This document shows, piece after piece, positions 16,365 through 24,685 of a DNA stretch of 64,000 nucleotides. How positions within the stretch are numbered: the first letter of the stretch is position 1; each line of letters opens with the position of its first letter. The notes beneath the pieces were generated by a model, which saw only the letters and a list, made by a program, of their open reading frames with translations, did not search any database and was not told where the DNA came from. The DNA comes from Amycolatopsis cihanbeyliensis (lineage in GTDB: Bacteria; Actinomycetota; Actinomycetes; Mycobacteriales; Pseudonocardiaceae). The position numbers and the translations under genes were made by a program. The stretch is taken from contig NZ_VFML01000001.1 of assembly GCF_006715045.1 (NCBI RefSeq), forward strand, positions 4,494,501-4,558,500. Reading direction: 5' to 3'.

Positions 16365-18149
16365 ATGCGGACTCCCCGTGCCGTCACCGGACTGCTCGCC
16401 GGAGCGCTCACCGGTGCCTGCCTGCTCGGCGGCACCGCCGAGGCCACGGACCCCGTGGACCCCATGGATCCTGTGGACACTGTGGACACTGTGGACACCA
16501 GGACCGTCGACTACCGGGGTTACGTGGTGCAGGTGCCGCCGACCTGGCGGGTGGTCGACCTGGCCGAGCGCCCCGACGCCTGCGTGCGCTTCGACACCCC
16601 CACGGTCTATCTCGGTCGTCCCGGTGACCAGGCATCCTGCGCCGGCGACGCCGTCGGAAGGCGGGCAGGCCTGTTGCTGCAACCGTTGGACCCCGCGACC
16701 ATCGCGGCGGCCGAGGGCGTGCCGGCGCGGGCCCGGCCCGGTACCGCGGCACCCGCTTCGGCCGCGCTCGACCCGGCCGGAGCCGCCTGGCGGGACGGCG
16801 GCTTCGAACTCGCGGTGGAGGCGGCGGGCGTGCTGGCCACCGCGGTGCACAACGGGACAGACGGCGCCGCCATCGCTGAGGTGCTGCGTTCCGCCTCCCT
16901 GAGCGGCGCGGCCACCCCGGAATCGCTGCCGAGGGAACCGGCCTCGGCGGAGGCGGTCGCGGCGGTGGCCGCGCAGCCGGGCACGTACCGGGGCAAGGGC
17001 TTCGACGCCTGCGCCGCACCCTCCAGCTCGGCGATGGACGCCTGGCGTTCCTCGCCGTACCAGGCGATCGGCGTCTACATCAGCGGCAACATGCGCGCCT
17101 GCGGGCAGGGCAACCTCACCGCGAACTGGGTGAGCAGGCAGGTGGGGAGGGATTGGCGGCTGATGCCGATCCATGTCGGCCCGCAGGCGCCGTGCACCGA
17201 CTACCGCAGCCGCTTCTCCAGCAACCAGGCGACCGCGAAGCAGCAGGGCGTGGCCGAGGCGAACACGGCCGTGGCCGCGGCCAAACGACTCGGGCTCGGC
17301 GAGGGCACCGCGATCTACCTGGATATCGAGGCCTACTCGCGCACCAGCAGTTGCAGCGGCGCGGTGCTGGCGCACACCAGCGGCTGGACCGAGCGGCTGC
17401 ACCAGCACGGCTACCTCTCCGGCTTCTACTCCAGCGGCGGTTCAGGGGTCTCCGATATGAACGACCATCACGGCAGCACCCGCTACACGCTGCCGGACCA
17501 CATCTGGGGCGCGTGGTGGAACGGTTCGGCCGACACCGACTTCGGCCGCTACCTCGACGACGGCAAGTGGGCGAACGGGCAGCGGATCAAGCAGTACCAC
17601 GGGCCGATCACCGAGCGGCACGGTGGCGTGTCGATCAACATCGACCGCAACTACCTGGACGTCCGGGCGGGCAACCCGCCGGAGCCCGACCCCTGCGTGA
17701 CCGCCCGGCTGGACTTTTCCGAGTACCCCGCGCTGTCCGCGGGCAGCACCGGCGCCCCGGTGACCGCGGCGCAGTGCCTGCTGCGGGCGGCGGGCCACGA
17801 GATGGGCGAGGGCGACCCGTCCGGGGAGCTGGACGAGCCGACCATGTCGGCGGTCCGCGAGTTCCAGGGCAAGGTCGGGCTGAGCGTCACCGGCGAGGTC
17901 GATTCGCATACCTGGACGGCGTTGCTGTCGGCGGGTACGACCCCGTTGTTGCGGGACGGTGCTTCGGGTGCGGCGGTGTCGCGGGTGCAGCGGGCGTTGA
18001 ACGCGGCCAGGTCGGCGGGGCTCACGGTGGATGGCCTGTTCGGGCCGAATACCGAGTCGGCGGTGCGGGGGTACCAGTCCTCGCGGGGGCTCGGTGTGGA
18101 CGGGGTCGTCGGGCCGAACACCTGGGCCGCGCTGCAGTCCGGCAAGTGA
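16365..18149 (+). CDS. Secreted Rv2525c-like glycoside-hydrolase-fold (DUF1906) protein with two PGBD repeats
   Basis: The 594-residue protein has a signal peptide (residues 1-28), then a short acidic repeat built from DPVDPM and DTVDT units (residues 28-45). An unassigned domain covers 45-200. The DUF1906/Rv2525c-like TIM-barrel domain follows (about 205-440) with KGFDAC, GVYISG, IYLDIEAY and NIDRNYLD marking the barrel strands and acidic pocket. Two PG_binding_1 repeats complete it. It is probably a cell-wall hydrolase acting outside the membrane; the activity is inferred from fold. GGAGG lies 7 bases before the only in-frame ATG. Its last 236 bases are nearly duplicated in the next gene, which starts 21 bases downstream. 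Confidence 0.88.
   Translation: MRTPRAVTGLLAGALTGACLLGGTAEATDPVDPMDPVDTVDTVDTRTVDYRGYVVQVPPTWRVVDLAERPDACVRFDTPTVYLGRPGDQASCAGDAVGRRAGLLLQPLDPATIAAAEGVPARARPGTAAPASAALDPAGAAWRDGGFELAVEAAGVLATAVHNGTDGAAIAEVLRSASLSGAATPESLPREPASAEAVAAVAAQPGTYRGKGFDACAAPSSSAMDAWRSSPYQAIGVYISGNMRACGQGNLTANWVSRQVGRDWRLMPIHVGPQAPCTDYRSRFSSNQATAKQQGVAEANTAVAAAKRLGLGEGTAIYLDIEAYSRTSSCSGAVLAHTSGWTERLHQHGYLSGFYSSGGSGVSDMNDHHGSTRYTLPDHIWGAWWNGSADTDFGRYLDDGKWANGQRIKQYHGPITERHGGVSINIDRNYLDVRAGNPPEPDPCVTARLDFSEYPALSAGSTGAPVTAAQCLLRAAGHEMGEGDPSGELDEPTMSAVREFQGKVGLSVTGEVDSHTWTALLSAGTTPLLRDGASGAAVSRVQRALNAARSAGLTVDGLFGPNTESAVRGYQSSRGLGVDGVVGPNTWAALQSGK
17911..18146 (+). repeat. 236-bp duplicated PGBD cassette, copy 1
   Basis: This is a direct repeat of 18496-18731, with the same length, no gaps and about 16 mismatches by eye. 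Most of the mismatches are clustered in a 30-base patch in the middle. It encodes the second peptidoglycan-binding repeat, from TWTALLSAG to the end of the gene. The copies are too alike for independently evolving domains, so recent duplication or gene conversion is likely. Confidence 0.9.
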
Positions 18150-18170
18150 TCGAGCGGAGGAGGACCAGCC

Positions 18171-19808
18171 GTGAGACGTCTCCGGTACAGACAGCTATGG
18201 CGTGCGGTGGCGGCGGGCGCCGCGCTGGCCGTGCTCGCCACGCCGGTGCAGGCGCATGCCCAGCAGGAGGCCGCGGCACCGGACTGCTCCGGGGTGCGAA
18301 CGGACTACCGGACCTACCCGGTGCTGCGGGCGGGGGACAGCCGTGCGGAGGTGGCTGCGGCCCAGTGCCTGCTGCACGACGCCGGGCACTACTCCGGAGC
18401 CGCCACCGGCAGCATGGACACCGGCACCGTGTCCGCCGTGCGGGACTACCAGGACGCGAAGGGCCTCCCCTCCTCCGGTGAGCTCGGCGCGCGTGCCTGG
18501 ACGGCGTTGCTGTCGGCGGGCACGACCCCGTTGTTGCGGGACGGTGCTTCGGGTGCGGCGGTGTCGCGGGTGCAGCGGGCGTTGAACGCGGCGTTGTCGG
18601 CCGACCTGGCGATGGATGGTTTGTTCGGGCCGAATACCGAGTCGGCGGTGCGGGGGTACCAGTCCTCGCGGGGGCTCGGCGTGGACGGGGTCGTCGGGCC
18701 GAACACCTGGGCGGCACTCCAGTCCGGCAAGGGCGTCTCCGGTGGGAACCCGCCCAGCGACGCCTTCCGGGTCTTCCTTGCCCCCGCCAACGCCGGTGGC
18801 TCGGACGCCAACAGCGGGCTCAGCGTGTCCGAGCCGATCCTGACCCTGAACCGCGCGCAGCGGGTGCTGGCCGAGGCGAACCCGGACACCGACGTCGAGG
18901 TGCGGATCCGGCAGGGCACCTACGTGGCGCCGCAGACCGACTGGCGGTTCTATGTTCCCGGCCACTCGGTCTCCTTCATCCCGATCGACTACCGGCCGGG
19001 CGACGACGCGGGTGATATCGCGGGCCGTCCGGTGTTCACCAACGTGCGGGACGGCGGTGGTTACCGGCCGGGCTGGTGGTTCCGGGTGATGCTGCCGTCC
19101 GATCCGGACGATCCGCTGTACGAGGGTGGGGACACGAGTGTCGACTTCCGGTACCTGCGGGTGCAGAACTACACCAACGGGCTGTCCTTCGACGGCCAGA
19201 CCCCGCGCAAGTACGAGGACGAGAACGGCTGGCGGATCAAGCCGAGCGAGGGAGTCAACGGGAACTCGGTGTTCGGAATGGACTTCCGCAACATCGGCAA
19301 CCGGCACGCCCCCGGCAAGACCGGCTACGGCGCGATCCTGACCACGAACTCCTCGGACAACCGGATCACCAACAACGCGTTCAACAACATCGAGAACAGT
19401 GGTAACCAGGTCGGCCTGATCCACGGGCTGTACATCACCCATTACAGTTCGTCGAACGTGGTGGAGCGGAACAAGTTCGAGCGCGTGTCCGGCGATCCGG
19501 TGAAGGTACGGAACGAGAGCAACTACAACAGCTTCGAACACAACACGTTCATCCGGACCGGGCGCTCGGCGCACTACCGGGGCGAGTTCTGCGACGCGGC
19601 CTGCAAGCGGAAGAACCCCGGCACCTCGCGGCAGTGCGCCTCATACCACAACCGGTTCTTCCGCAACGACCTCGGGCGCAACTACGCGGGCACCAGGAAC
19701 CTGCCGACCTGGGACCTCAGCCCGGACGGGCTGACCAATGCCGGCGGTGGCCGGTGCTCGCTGCCGTCCGGGGAGAAACGCCTGGCCACCGGGTACAACA
19801 CGTACTGA
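18171..19808 (+). CDS. Secreted PGBD-anchored right-handed beta-helix protein
   Basis: The 545-residue protein starts at GTG with GGAGGAGGA just upstream, and has a signal peptide (residues 1-31, ending VQAHAQ). Two PG_binding_1 repeats (about 45-185) are followed by a 350-residue domain. That domain has repeating Asn-rich turns (NRITNNAFNNIENSG, NVVERNKFERVSG, YNSFEHNTFIRTG) typical of pectate-lyase-like right-handed beta-helices. Four cysteines near the C-terminus (FCDAACKRK, RQCASY, GRCSL) may form disulfides. Such domains bind or cleave polysaccharides; no catalytic set was identified. It follows the DUF1906 gene by 21 bases, so a joint cell-wall or polymer-degrading role is plausible. 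Confidence 0.85.
   Translation: MRRLRYRQLWRAVAAGAALAVLATPVQAHAQQEAAAPDCSGVRTDYRTYPVLRAGDSRAEVAAAQCLLHDAGHYSGAATGSMDTGTVSAVRDYQDAKGLPSSGELGARAWTALLSAGTTPLLRDGASGAAVSRVQRALNAALSADLAMDGLFGPNTESAVRGYQSSRGLGVDGVVGPNTWAALQSGKGVSGGNPPSDAFRVFLAPANAGGSDANSGLSVSEPILTLNRAQRVLAEANPDTDVEVRIRQGTYVAPQTDWRFYVPGHSVSFIPIDYRPGDDAGDIAGRPVFTNVRDGGGYRPGWWFRVMLPSDPDDPLYEGGDTSVDFRYLRVQNYTNGLSFDGQTPRKYEDENGWRIKPSEGVNGNSVFGMDFRNIGNRHAPGKTGYGAILTTNSSDNRITNNAFNNIENSGNQVGLIHGLYITHYSSSNVVERNKFERVSGDPVKVRNESNYNSFEHNTFIRTGRSAHYRGEFCDAACKRKNPGTSRQCASYHNRFFRNDLGRNYAGTRNLPTWDLSPDGLTNAGGGRCSLPSGEKRLATGYNTY
18496..18731 (+). repeat. 236-bp duplicated PGBD cassette, copy 2
   Basis: This is the partner of 17911-18146. Here the cassette is internal, followed by the beta-helix domain, whereas copy 1 ends its gene. 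Codon choice within both copies favours TTG and TCG more than the flanking sequence does, consistent with one recent common source. Confidence 0.9.
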
Positions 19809-19871
19809 GCGTCGGTGCCCCTCTCCATGAGGGTGTACCACCTCCGGTCGCTGGTATGCGAAGGTGTGCGG

Positions 19872-21053
19872 GTGGCTGCCGAGCAGCGCATCGCGATGGA
19901 GCGGGCCGTCGAGCAGAGCAATGTGCTCGACGGGCTCCTTCGCGAGCACGACGACCTGCTCACCGTGCTGGACCGGGTGGTGGCGCTGCACGGGACCGCG
20001 CAGCTGATCCGGGAGTCACTCGGCGTGCACACCGGATTCGTCGCCGACCTGAACGGTCCGGACCAGGCGGTGATTCGATGGCTGTCCGGGACCAGGACAG
20101 GCTCGTTGCAGAACCTACAGGTCCCGGCCGGGCAGGGGATCGGCGGCCGGGTGCTCGCGGTCGGCGAGCCGGTGCGGGTCAGCGACTACGTCAGCTCGCC
20201 CGCGATCACACACCAGTTCGACGCGCAGGTCCGTGGCGAGGGGCTGGCCGCGATGCTGGCCGTGCCGATCATCAGCGACCAGGGCAGCGGCAGGGAGACC
20301 GTCGCGATCGCCTACGCAGCCATGCGGGAGCGGGTCGAGTTCGGGGACGAGGCCGTGCGGACCGTGGAGCGCATCGCCGATCGGGCGGCAACCGCGCTGC
20401 GGGTCGCCTCGCTGGCCGAGTCCGGGAGGAACAACGCCGTCGCCGCTGAGCGGCAGCGGATGCAGAGCGCGCTGCACGACTCGGTCGGTGCGCTGCTGTT
20501 CTCCATCGGCGCGCAGGTTCGCGACCTGCATGAGTCCATTCAGGACAATCCGGCACTGGACCTGCGCCTGCGCAGGCTGGAATCCGATGTCTCGGCGGCC
20601 TCCAGTGCCTTGCGCGAGGCCCTGCTGGCGCTGTCCGAGTCCACCCCGGAGCGGGCGTTGCCGGTGGAACTGTCCGAGCACTGCCGCTCCTTCGAGGCGC
20701 GGTGCGGGGTGTCCGCCCGGTTCGTGCAACTGGCCCCGGTGCCGCCGCTGGACGCCGAGCGCACCGCGACGCTGATCGCCGTGGTCCGCGAGGGACTGCT
20801 GAACGTGGAGAAACACGCGCGGGCCTACTCGGTGGTGGTCAGCCTCGGCCCCTGCGAGGGCGGCGTCCAGGTGATGGTCGCCGACGACGGCACCGGCGAG
20901 CCCGCCGAGTGCGCGAGTACCGGGATGGGCGTGCGCGCGCTGGCCGAGCGGGTCGCCCGGTTCGGTGGCAAGGTCAGCCTGGTGCGGGACGAGGACGGTG
21001 GGTGCACGCTGCGCGCGTGGTTGCCCGAGGTCGAGGCGCGGGTGGCCAGGTGA
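19872..21053 (+). CDS. Soluble GAF-domain sensor histidine kinase (NarL-type partner)
   Basis: The kinase is about 394 residues. A GAF domain (roughly residues 30-180) precedes a HisKA_3 dimerisation segment with the phospho-acceptor His in MQSALHDSVGALL. A HATPase domain follows with N-box EGLLNVEKHAR and G-box GTGEPAECASTGMGVRALAERV. There is no membrane segment, so the signal is intracellular, perhaps a small ligand or redox state bound by GAF. GTG 19872 is chosen for the GAAGG 7 bases upstream; ATG 19827 and GTG 19815 in the same frame are alternatives. The response-regulator gene overlaps its stop by 4 bases (GTGA). Confidence 0.88.
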   Translation: MAAEQRIAMERAVEQSNVLDGLLREHDDLLTVLDRVVALHGTAQLIRESLGVHTGFVADLNGPDQAVIRWLSGTRTGSLQNLQVPAGQGIGGRVLAVGEPVRVSDYVSSPAITHQFDAQVRGEGLAAMLAVPIISDQGSGRETVAIAYAAMRERVEFGDEAVRTVERIADRAATALRVASLAESGRNNAVAAERQRMQSALHDSVGALLFSIGAQVRDLHESIQDNPALDLRLRRLESDVSAASSALREALLALSESTPERALPVELSEHCRSFEARCGVSARFVQLAPVPPLDAERTATLIAVVREGLLNVEKHARAYSVVVSLGPCEGGVQVMVADDGTGEPAECASTGMGVRALAERVARFGGKVSLVRDEDGGCTLRAWLPEVEARVAR

Positions 21054-21670
21054 ACATCAAGGTCATGGTGGTCGACGACCACCCCGTGGTGCGCGACGGT
21101 GTCACCCTGCTGCTGCGTTCCGACCCCGCGCTGTCCCTGGTGGGAGCGGCCGAGTCCGGCCGCTCGGCGCTCGAGCGCGTCGGCAGGCTGCGGCCGGACG
21201 TGGTGCTGCTGGATCTGCGGCTGCCGGACATGCTCGCCCCGGAGGTGATCGCCGGGTTGCGGCAGCGGCATGCCCCGACCAGGGTCGTGGTGTTCACCGC
21301 GCACGGGGATCATCAGGGCGTGCTGGCCGCGCTGGACGCCGGCGCCAGCGGGTGCCTGCTCAAGGACATGGCGGGCACCGACCTGGTGGCCGCGCTGCGC
21401 AGGGTGCTGCGCGGGGAGCGGGTGGTGGACCCGCGGATCCTGCCGGACGCCGAGCACCGTTCGGACGCGCTGGCGCGCAGCGGGCTCACCCGCCGCGAGT
21501 ACGAGGTACTGCGGCTGGCGGCGCAGGGCCAGACCAACCCGGAGATCGCCGAGTCGACCGGGCTGACCCGCAACACCGTGAAGACCTACCTGCAGGCCGC
21601 GCTGCACAAACTGGGTGCGCGGAACCGGGTCGAGGCCATCGGCAAGGCGAACGAGGCCGGCCTGCTCTGA
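21050..21670 (+). CDS. NarL/FixJ-type (LuxR) response regulator
   Basis: The 206-residue protein has a receiver domain with the acidic pair in VVDDHPVVRDG, the phospho-acceptor Asp in VVLLDLRLPD and Lys in CLLKDM. A C-terminal LuxR helix-turn-helix follows (LTRREYEVLRLAAQG, NPEIAESTGLTRNTVKTYLQ). The GTG start overlaps the kinase stop, so the pair is made together. The intergenic region just downstream, before the haloperoxidase, contains spaced inverted half-sites that a NarL-type dimer could bind. Confidence 0.93.
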   Translation: MNIKVMVVDDHPVVRDGVTLLLRSDPALSLVGAAESGRSALERVGRLRPDVVLLDLRLPDMLAPEVIAGLRQRHAPTRVVVFTAHGDHQGVLAALDAGASGCLLKDMAGTDLVAALRRVLRGERVVDPRILPDAEHRSDALARSGLTRREYEVLRLAAQGQTNPEIAESTGLTRNTVKTYLQAALHKLGARNRVEAIGKANEAGLL

Positions 21671-21700
21671 GGCCCTCGGAGTGGGGCACTCGTTAGGCTG

Positions 21701-21767
21701 ACGTGACCGGTTGTCACCCGAATGGCCGATTACTTGATCTCACAGTGTGGTTATACGTGGTGACAAC
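21701..21767 (+). promoter_or_regulatory. Array of GTGAC/GTCAC half-sites upstream of the haloperoxidase gene
   Basis: GTTGTCACC (21710-21718) and GGTGACAAC (21759-21767) form a perfect 9-bp inverted repeat 40 bases apart. A third half-site, GTGAC at 21703-21707, makes a close palindrome with the first (GTGAC-CGGTT-GTCAC). A TTATAC box (21751-21756), a reasonable -10, lies just before the right arm. The spacing suggests looping or cooperative dimers. The adjacent two-component regulator is a candidate binder. Confidence 0.5.
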
Positions 21768-21815
21768 GGCCGCATTCTACCGGCCAAACGGGGTAAATTT
21801 TTGAGGGGGAGCACG

Positions 21816-23324
21816 ATGAGTGATCGCGCCATGGAAGCACGTCAGAAGCGCGTCGCGGCCGCGGAAACACTGACCCGCCTGCCCTGGCCGGATCAGGTCA
21901 ACAACGGCGAGGAAAGTGATTTCTCCGGGTTCGTCGCGAACTACAGCAAGGGGCTGCCGCACGACAAGGTGGGCGAGGTCGAGCCGGCGGCGTACCAGGC
22001 GTTGCTGCGAGCGCTGTCCACCGGAAGGCCGGATGACTTCGAACGCGTTCCGCAGGGGGTCCGCAAGGCCCGCCCGTTCGTGAACCCGCAGGCCGGGCTG
22101 GCGTTCGCCGTGGAAGGTCCGGACCCGCAGGCGCTGACGATCGCGCCCGCGCCGCGCATCGACAGCGCGCGCAACTCCGCCGAGGCGGTGGAGGTGTACT
22201 GGATGGCGTTGTGCCGGGACGTGCCGTTCGCCGAGTTCGACCGGCACCCGCTCGCCTGCAAGGCGGCGGCCGAGTTGAGCGACCTGAGCGACTACCGCGC
22301 GCCCAGGGACGAGGGGGAGGTCACGCCCGCGCTGCTCTTCCGCGGGGACACCCGGGGTGACCTGCGCGGCCCCTACCTTTCGCAGTTCCTGTTCCGGGAC
22401 ATCCGGTACGGCACGCTGTGCGTCCCGCAGCTCAACGATACGGTGCCCGAGGGCAAGGACTTCCTCTGCGACTTCGACAGCTGGCTGGATGTGCAGCGGG
22501 GCCTGGACGTCCCGGTGCCCAAGCCGTCCAAAAAGGAAAGAAGGTATCTGCGGACCCCGCGTGACCTTGCGAACTACGTGCATTTCGACGCGCTGTACCA
22601 GGCGTATCTGAACGCCTGCCTGATCCTGCTCGACCTCGGGGCCGATGTGGACAGCGGGAACCCTTACCAGCACTCGGGCAACCAACAGGGATTCGGTACC
22701 TACGGTCCGCCTGCGGTGCTGTCCCTGGTGACCGAGGTGGCGACCCGCGCGCTCAAGGCGGTCTGGCACCAGAAGTGGTTCGTGCACCGCAGGCTCCGCC
22801 CGGAGGCCTTCGGCGGGCGGGTGCATGCGCACCTGACCGGGTTGCGGGACTACCCGATGATCGACGGGGAGATCCTGGACTCGGTGGCGGTGAAGCTCAC
22901 CCATGAGAAGTTCGGCTCCTTCCTGCTGCCGCAGGCGTTCCCGGAGGGCTCGCCGATGCATCCCGCCTACGGTGCGGGCCATGCCACCGTGGCCGGCGCC
23001 TGCGTGACCGTGCTGAAGGCATGGTTCGACGAGTCCTGGGTACTGCCGGACCCGGTGGTGCCGGACGCGAAGGGCACCGGGCTCCAGCCATACACCGGCC
23101 GGGACGCCGACCGGCTGACGGTCGGTGGTGAGCTGGACAAGCTGGCGGCCAACATCTCGATCGGCCGGAACATGGCCGGGGTGCACTGGCGAACCGACTA
23201 CTCCGAGTCGATCCAGCTCGGCGAGGCGGTCGCCATCGGTGTGCTGCGTGACCACCTGCGGGTGACCAACGAGACCGCCTCGCTGGGGTTGACCCGCTTC
23301 GACGGAACCCGCATCACGATCTGA
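21816..23324 (+). CDS. Vanadium-dependent haloperoxidase, red-algal bromoperoxidase type
   Basis: The 502-residue protein carries the full vanadate-binding set: Lys320 and Arg328 in KWFVHRRLRP, the GAGHA loop with His389 (variant of SGH), then Arg451 and His457 in GRNMAGVHWRTD. His457 would be the residue bonded to vanadium. The segment FPEGSPMHPAYGAGHATVAG closely resembles red-algal (Corallina-type) bromoperoxidases rather than fungal chloroperoxidases; this is from memory. These enzymes use hydrogen peroxide to oxidise halides, giving halogenated organics. No signal peptide is seen. ATG 21816 has GAGGGGG 6 bases upstream. It lies downstream of the two-component pair with a half-site array in between. 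Confidence 0.88.
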   Translation: MSDRAMEARQKRVAAAETLTRLPWPDQVNNGEESDFSGFVANYSKGLPHDKVGEVEPAAYQALLRALSTGRPDDFERVPQGVRKARPFVNPQAGLAFAVEGPDPQALTIAPAPRIDSARNSAEAVEVYWMALCRDVPFAEFDRHPLACKAAAELSDLSDYRAPRDEGEVTPALLFRGDTRGDLRGPYLSQFLFRDIRYGTLCVPQLNDTVPEGKDFLCDFDSWLDVQRGLDVPVPKPSKKERRYLRTPRDLANYVHFDALYQAYLNACLILLDLGADVDSGNPYQHSGNQQGFGTYGPPAVLSLVTEVATRALKAVWHQKWFVHRRLRPEAFGGRVHAHLTGLRDYPMIDGEILDSVAVKLTHEKFGSFLLPQAFPEGSPMHPAYGAGHATVAGACVTVLKAWFDESWVLPDPVVPDAKGTGLQPYTGRDADRLTVGGELDKLAANISIGRNMAGVHWRTDYSESIQLGEAVAIGVLRDHLRVTNETASLGLTRFDGTRITI

Positions 23325-23379
23325 CCTGTTTGCCCGGTAGCTTTCCCCGGACAACGTGTCCTGCTGCGGGGAGTGACCG

Positions 23380-24582
23380 GTGGAGTTGGTACTCGCTTTC
23401 GGGGTCGTCCTGCTGATCAGCGTGTCGCTGTCCGGCGTGGCGGCGCGGACCGTCCTGTCCACCGCGCTGCTGTTCCTGCTGGCCGGCGCGCTGATCGGCG
23501 GGGGCGGCTTCGGCCTCGTCGAGATCGGGGCGCGGGATCCGCTGGTCACCTCGCTGGCCGATATCGCGTTGTTCACCGTGCTGTTCACCGACGGCCAGCG
23601 GGCCAACCTGCCCGCGCTGCGGCAGAGCTGGCGACTCTCCGGGCGGGCATTGGGTCTCGCGATGCCGTTGACCATGGTCGGCATCGCGGTACCCGCGCAC
23701 TTCCTCGCCGGTCTGGACTGGCCGACGGCCTTCCTACTCGGCGCCATCCTCGCGCCGACCGACCCGGTGTTCGCCGCGGCGATCGTCGGTCGCAAGGACG
23801 TGCCGCTGCGGTTGCGCCGCCTGCTCAACGTCGAGTCCGGCCTGAACGACGGGCTCGCCCTGCCGTTCGTGCTGATCTTTCTGGCCACCGTGGAGCACGA
23901 GCCCTCGGAGCTGGGTACGGTCGGCATCGAGCTGGGGCTGGGCCTCGCACTCGGGATCGCGATCCCGGTGCTGGTGACGCTGGCCTGGCGGCTACGGCTG
24001 CTCACCGCGGAACCGCGGCTGCAGGCACTGGGGCCGCTGGCGATCGCCGTCATGCTGTACGCGGCCTGCCACCTCACGCACGCCAACCCGTACCTCGCCG
24101 CGTTCGTCGCCGGTTCCGCGCTGGCCACCATGGACAAGGTCGCGGTGGAGCATTTCGAACCGCTGGGCGAGATCCTGTCCGAGATCACCAAGTTCGCCGC
24201 GTTGCTGGTGTTCGGGGCGCTGATCACGCCGGAGCGGCTGTCCCATCTCGGCCTCGGCGAGTGGGCGCTGGCGGTACTGGCGATCCTGCTCATCCGACCC
24301 GCCGCGATGCTGTTTTCGCTGGGCCGTACCGCGCTGACCAGGGGAGAGCGGCTGACCGCGGCCTGGTTCGGGCCCAAGGGCTTCGCCTCGGTGGTGTACG
24401 GCCTGCTCGCGCTGCAATCGGGCATTCCGTCCAATGAGGCGGTTTTCGACCTGGTCGCGGTCACCATCGCGCTGTCCATTGTGCTGCATTCGTCCACCGA
24501 CGTTCCGGTCGCGCGGGCCCTGCGCGTGGAACCGCCGGACAACCTGCCCACCGGCAAGGCCGGTCCGGACAAATCGGACTGA
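23380..24582 (+). CDS. CPA1-family sodium (or potassium):proton antiporter
   Basis: The 400-residue protein is nearly all membrane, with about 12 helices. The CPA1 signature is present: LGAILAPTDPVFAAAIVG with the ion-binding Asp, then LNVESGLNDGLALPFVL. Cation exchange keeps pH and sodium balance at the cytoplasmic membrane. It starts at GTG 23380 with GGGGAG upstream, 55 bases after the haloperoxidase stop, and may be transcribed with it. Its length is at the short end, without a long regulatory tail. Confidence 0.93.
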   Translation: MELVLAFGVVLLISVSLSGVAARTVLSTALLFLLAGALIGGGGFGLVEIGARDPLVTSLADIALFTVLFTDGQRANLPALRQSWRLSGRALGLAMPLTMVGIAVPAHFLAGLDWPTAFLLGAILAPTDPVFAAAIVGRKDVPLRLRRLLNVESGLNDGLALPFVLIFLATVEHEPSELGTVGIELGLGLALGIAIPVLVTLAWRLRLLTAEPRLQALGPLAIAVMLYAACHLTHANPYLAAFVAGSALATMDKVAVEHFEPLGEILSEITKFAALLVFGALITPERLSHLGLGEWALAVLAILLIRPAAMLFSLGRTALTRGERLTAAWFGPKGFASVVYGLLALQSGIPSNEAVFDLVAVTIALSIVLHSSTDVPVARALRVEPPDNLPTGKAGPDKSD

Positions 24583-24685
24583 CTGCCGGTCAAGTCGGAA
24601 CTTTCGGCGGGTGTCAACAATTCACCAACCGCGCCTACCGTCCGAACAGGTCCCCGGTGCGGGGTCCTGGAAGGAGAGGTAGCTC

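Noticed and set aside
17911..18731. Interpretation as a mobile element
   Set aside because: The repeated block is coding, in frame and domain-sized, with no terminal inverted repeats or target duplications.
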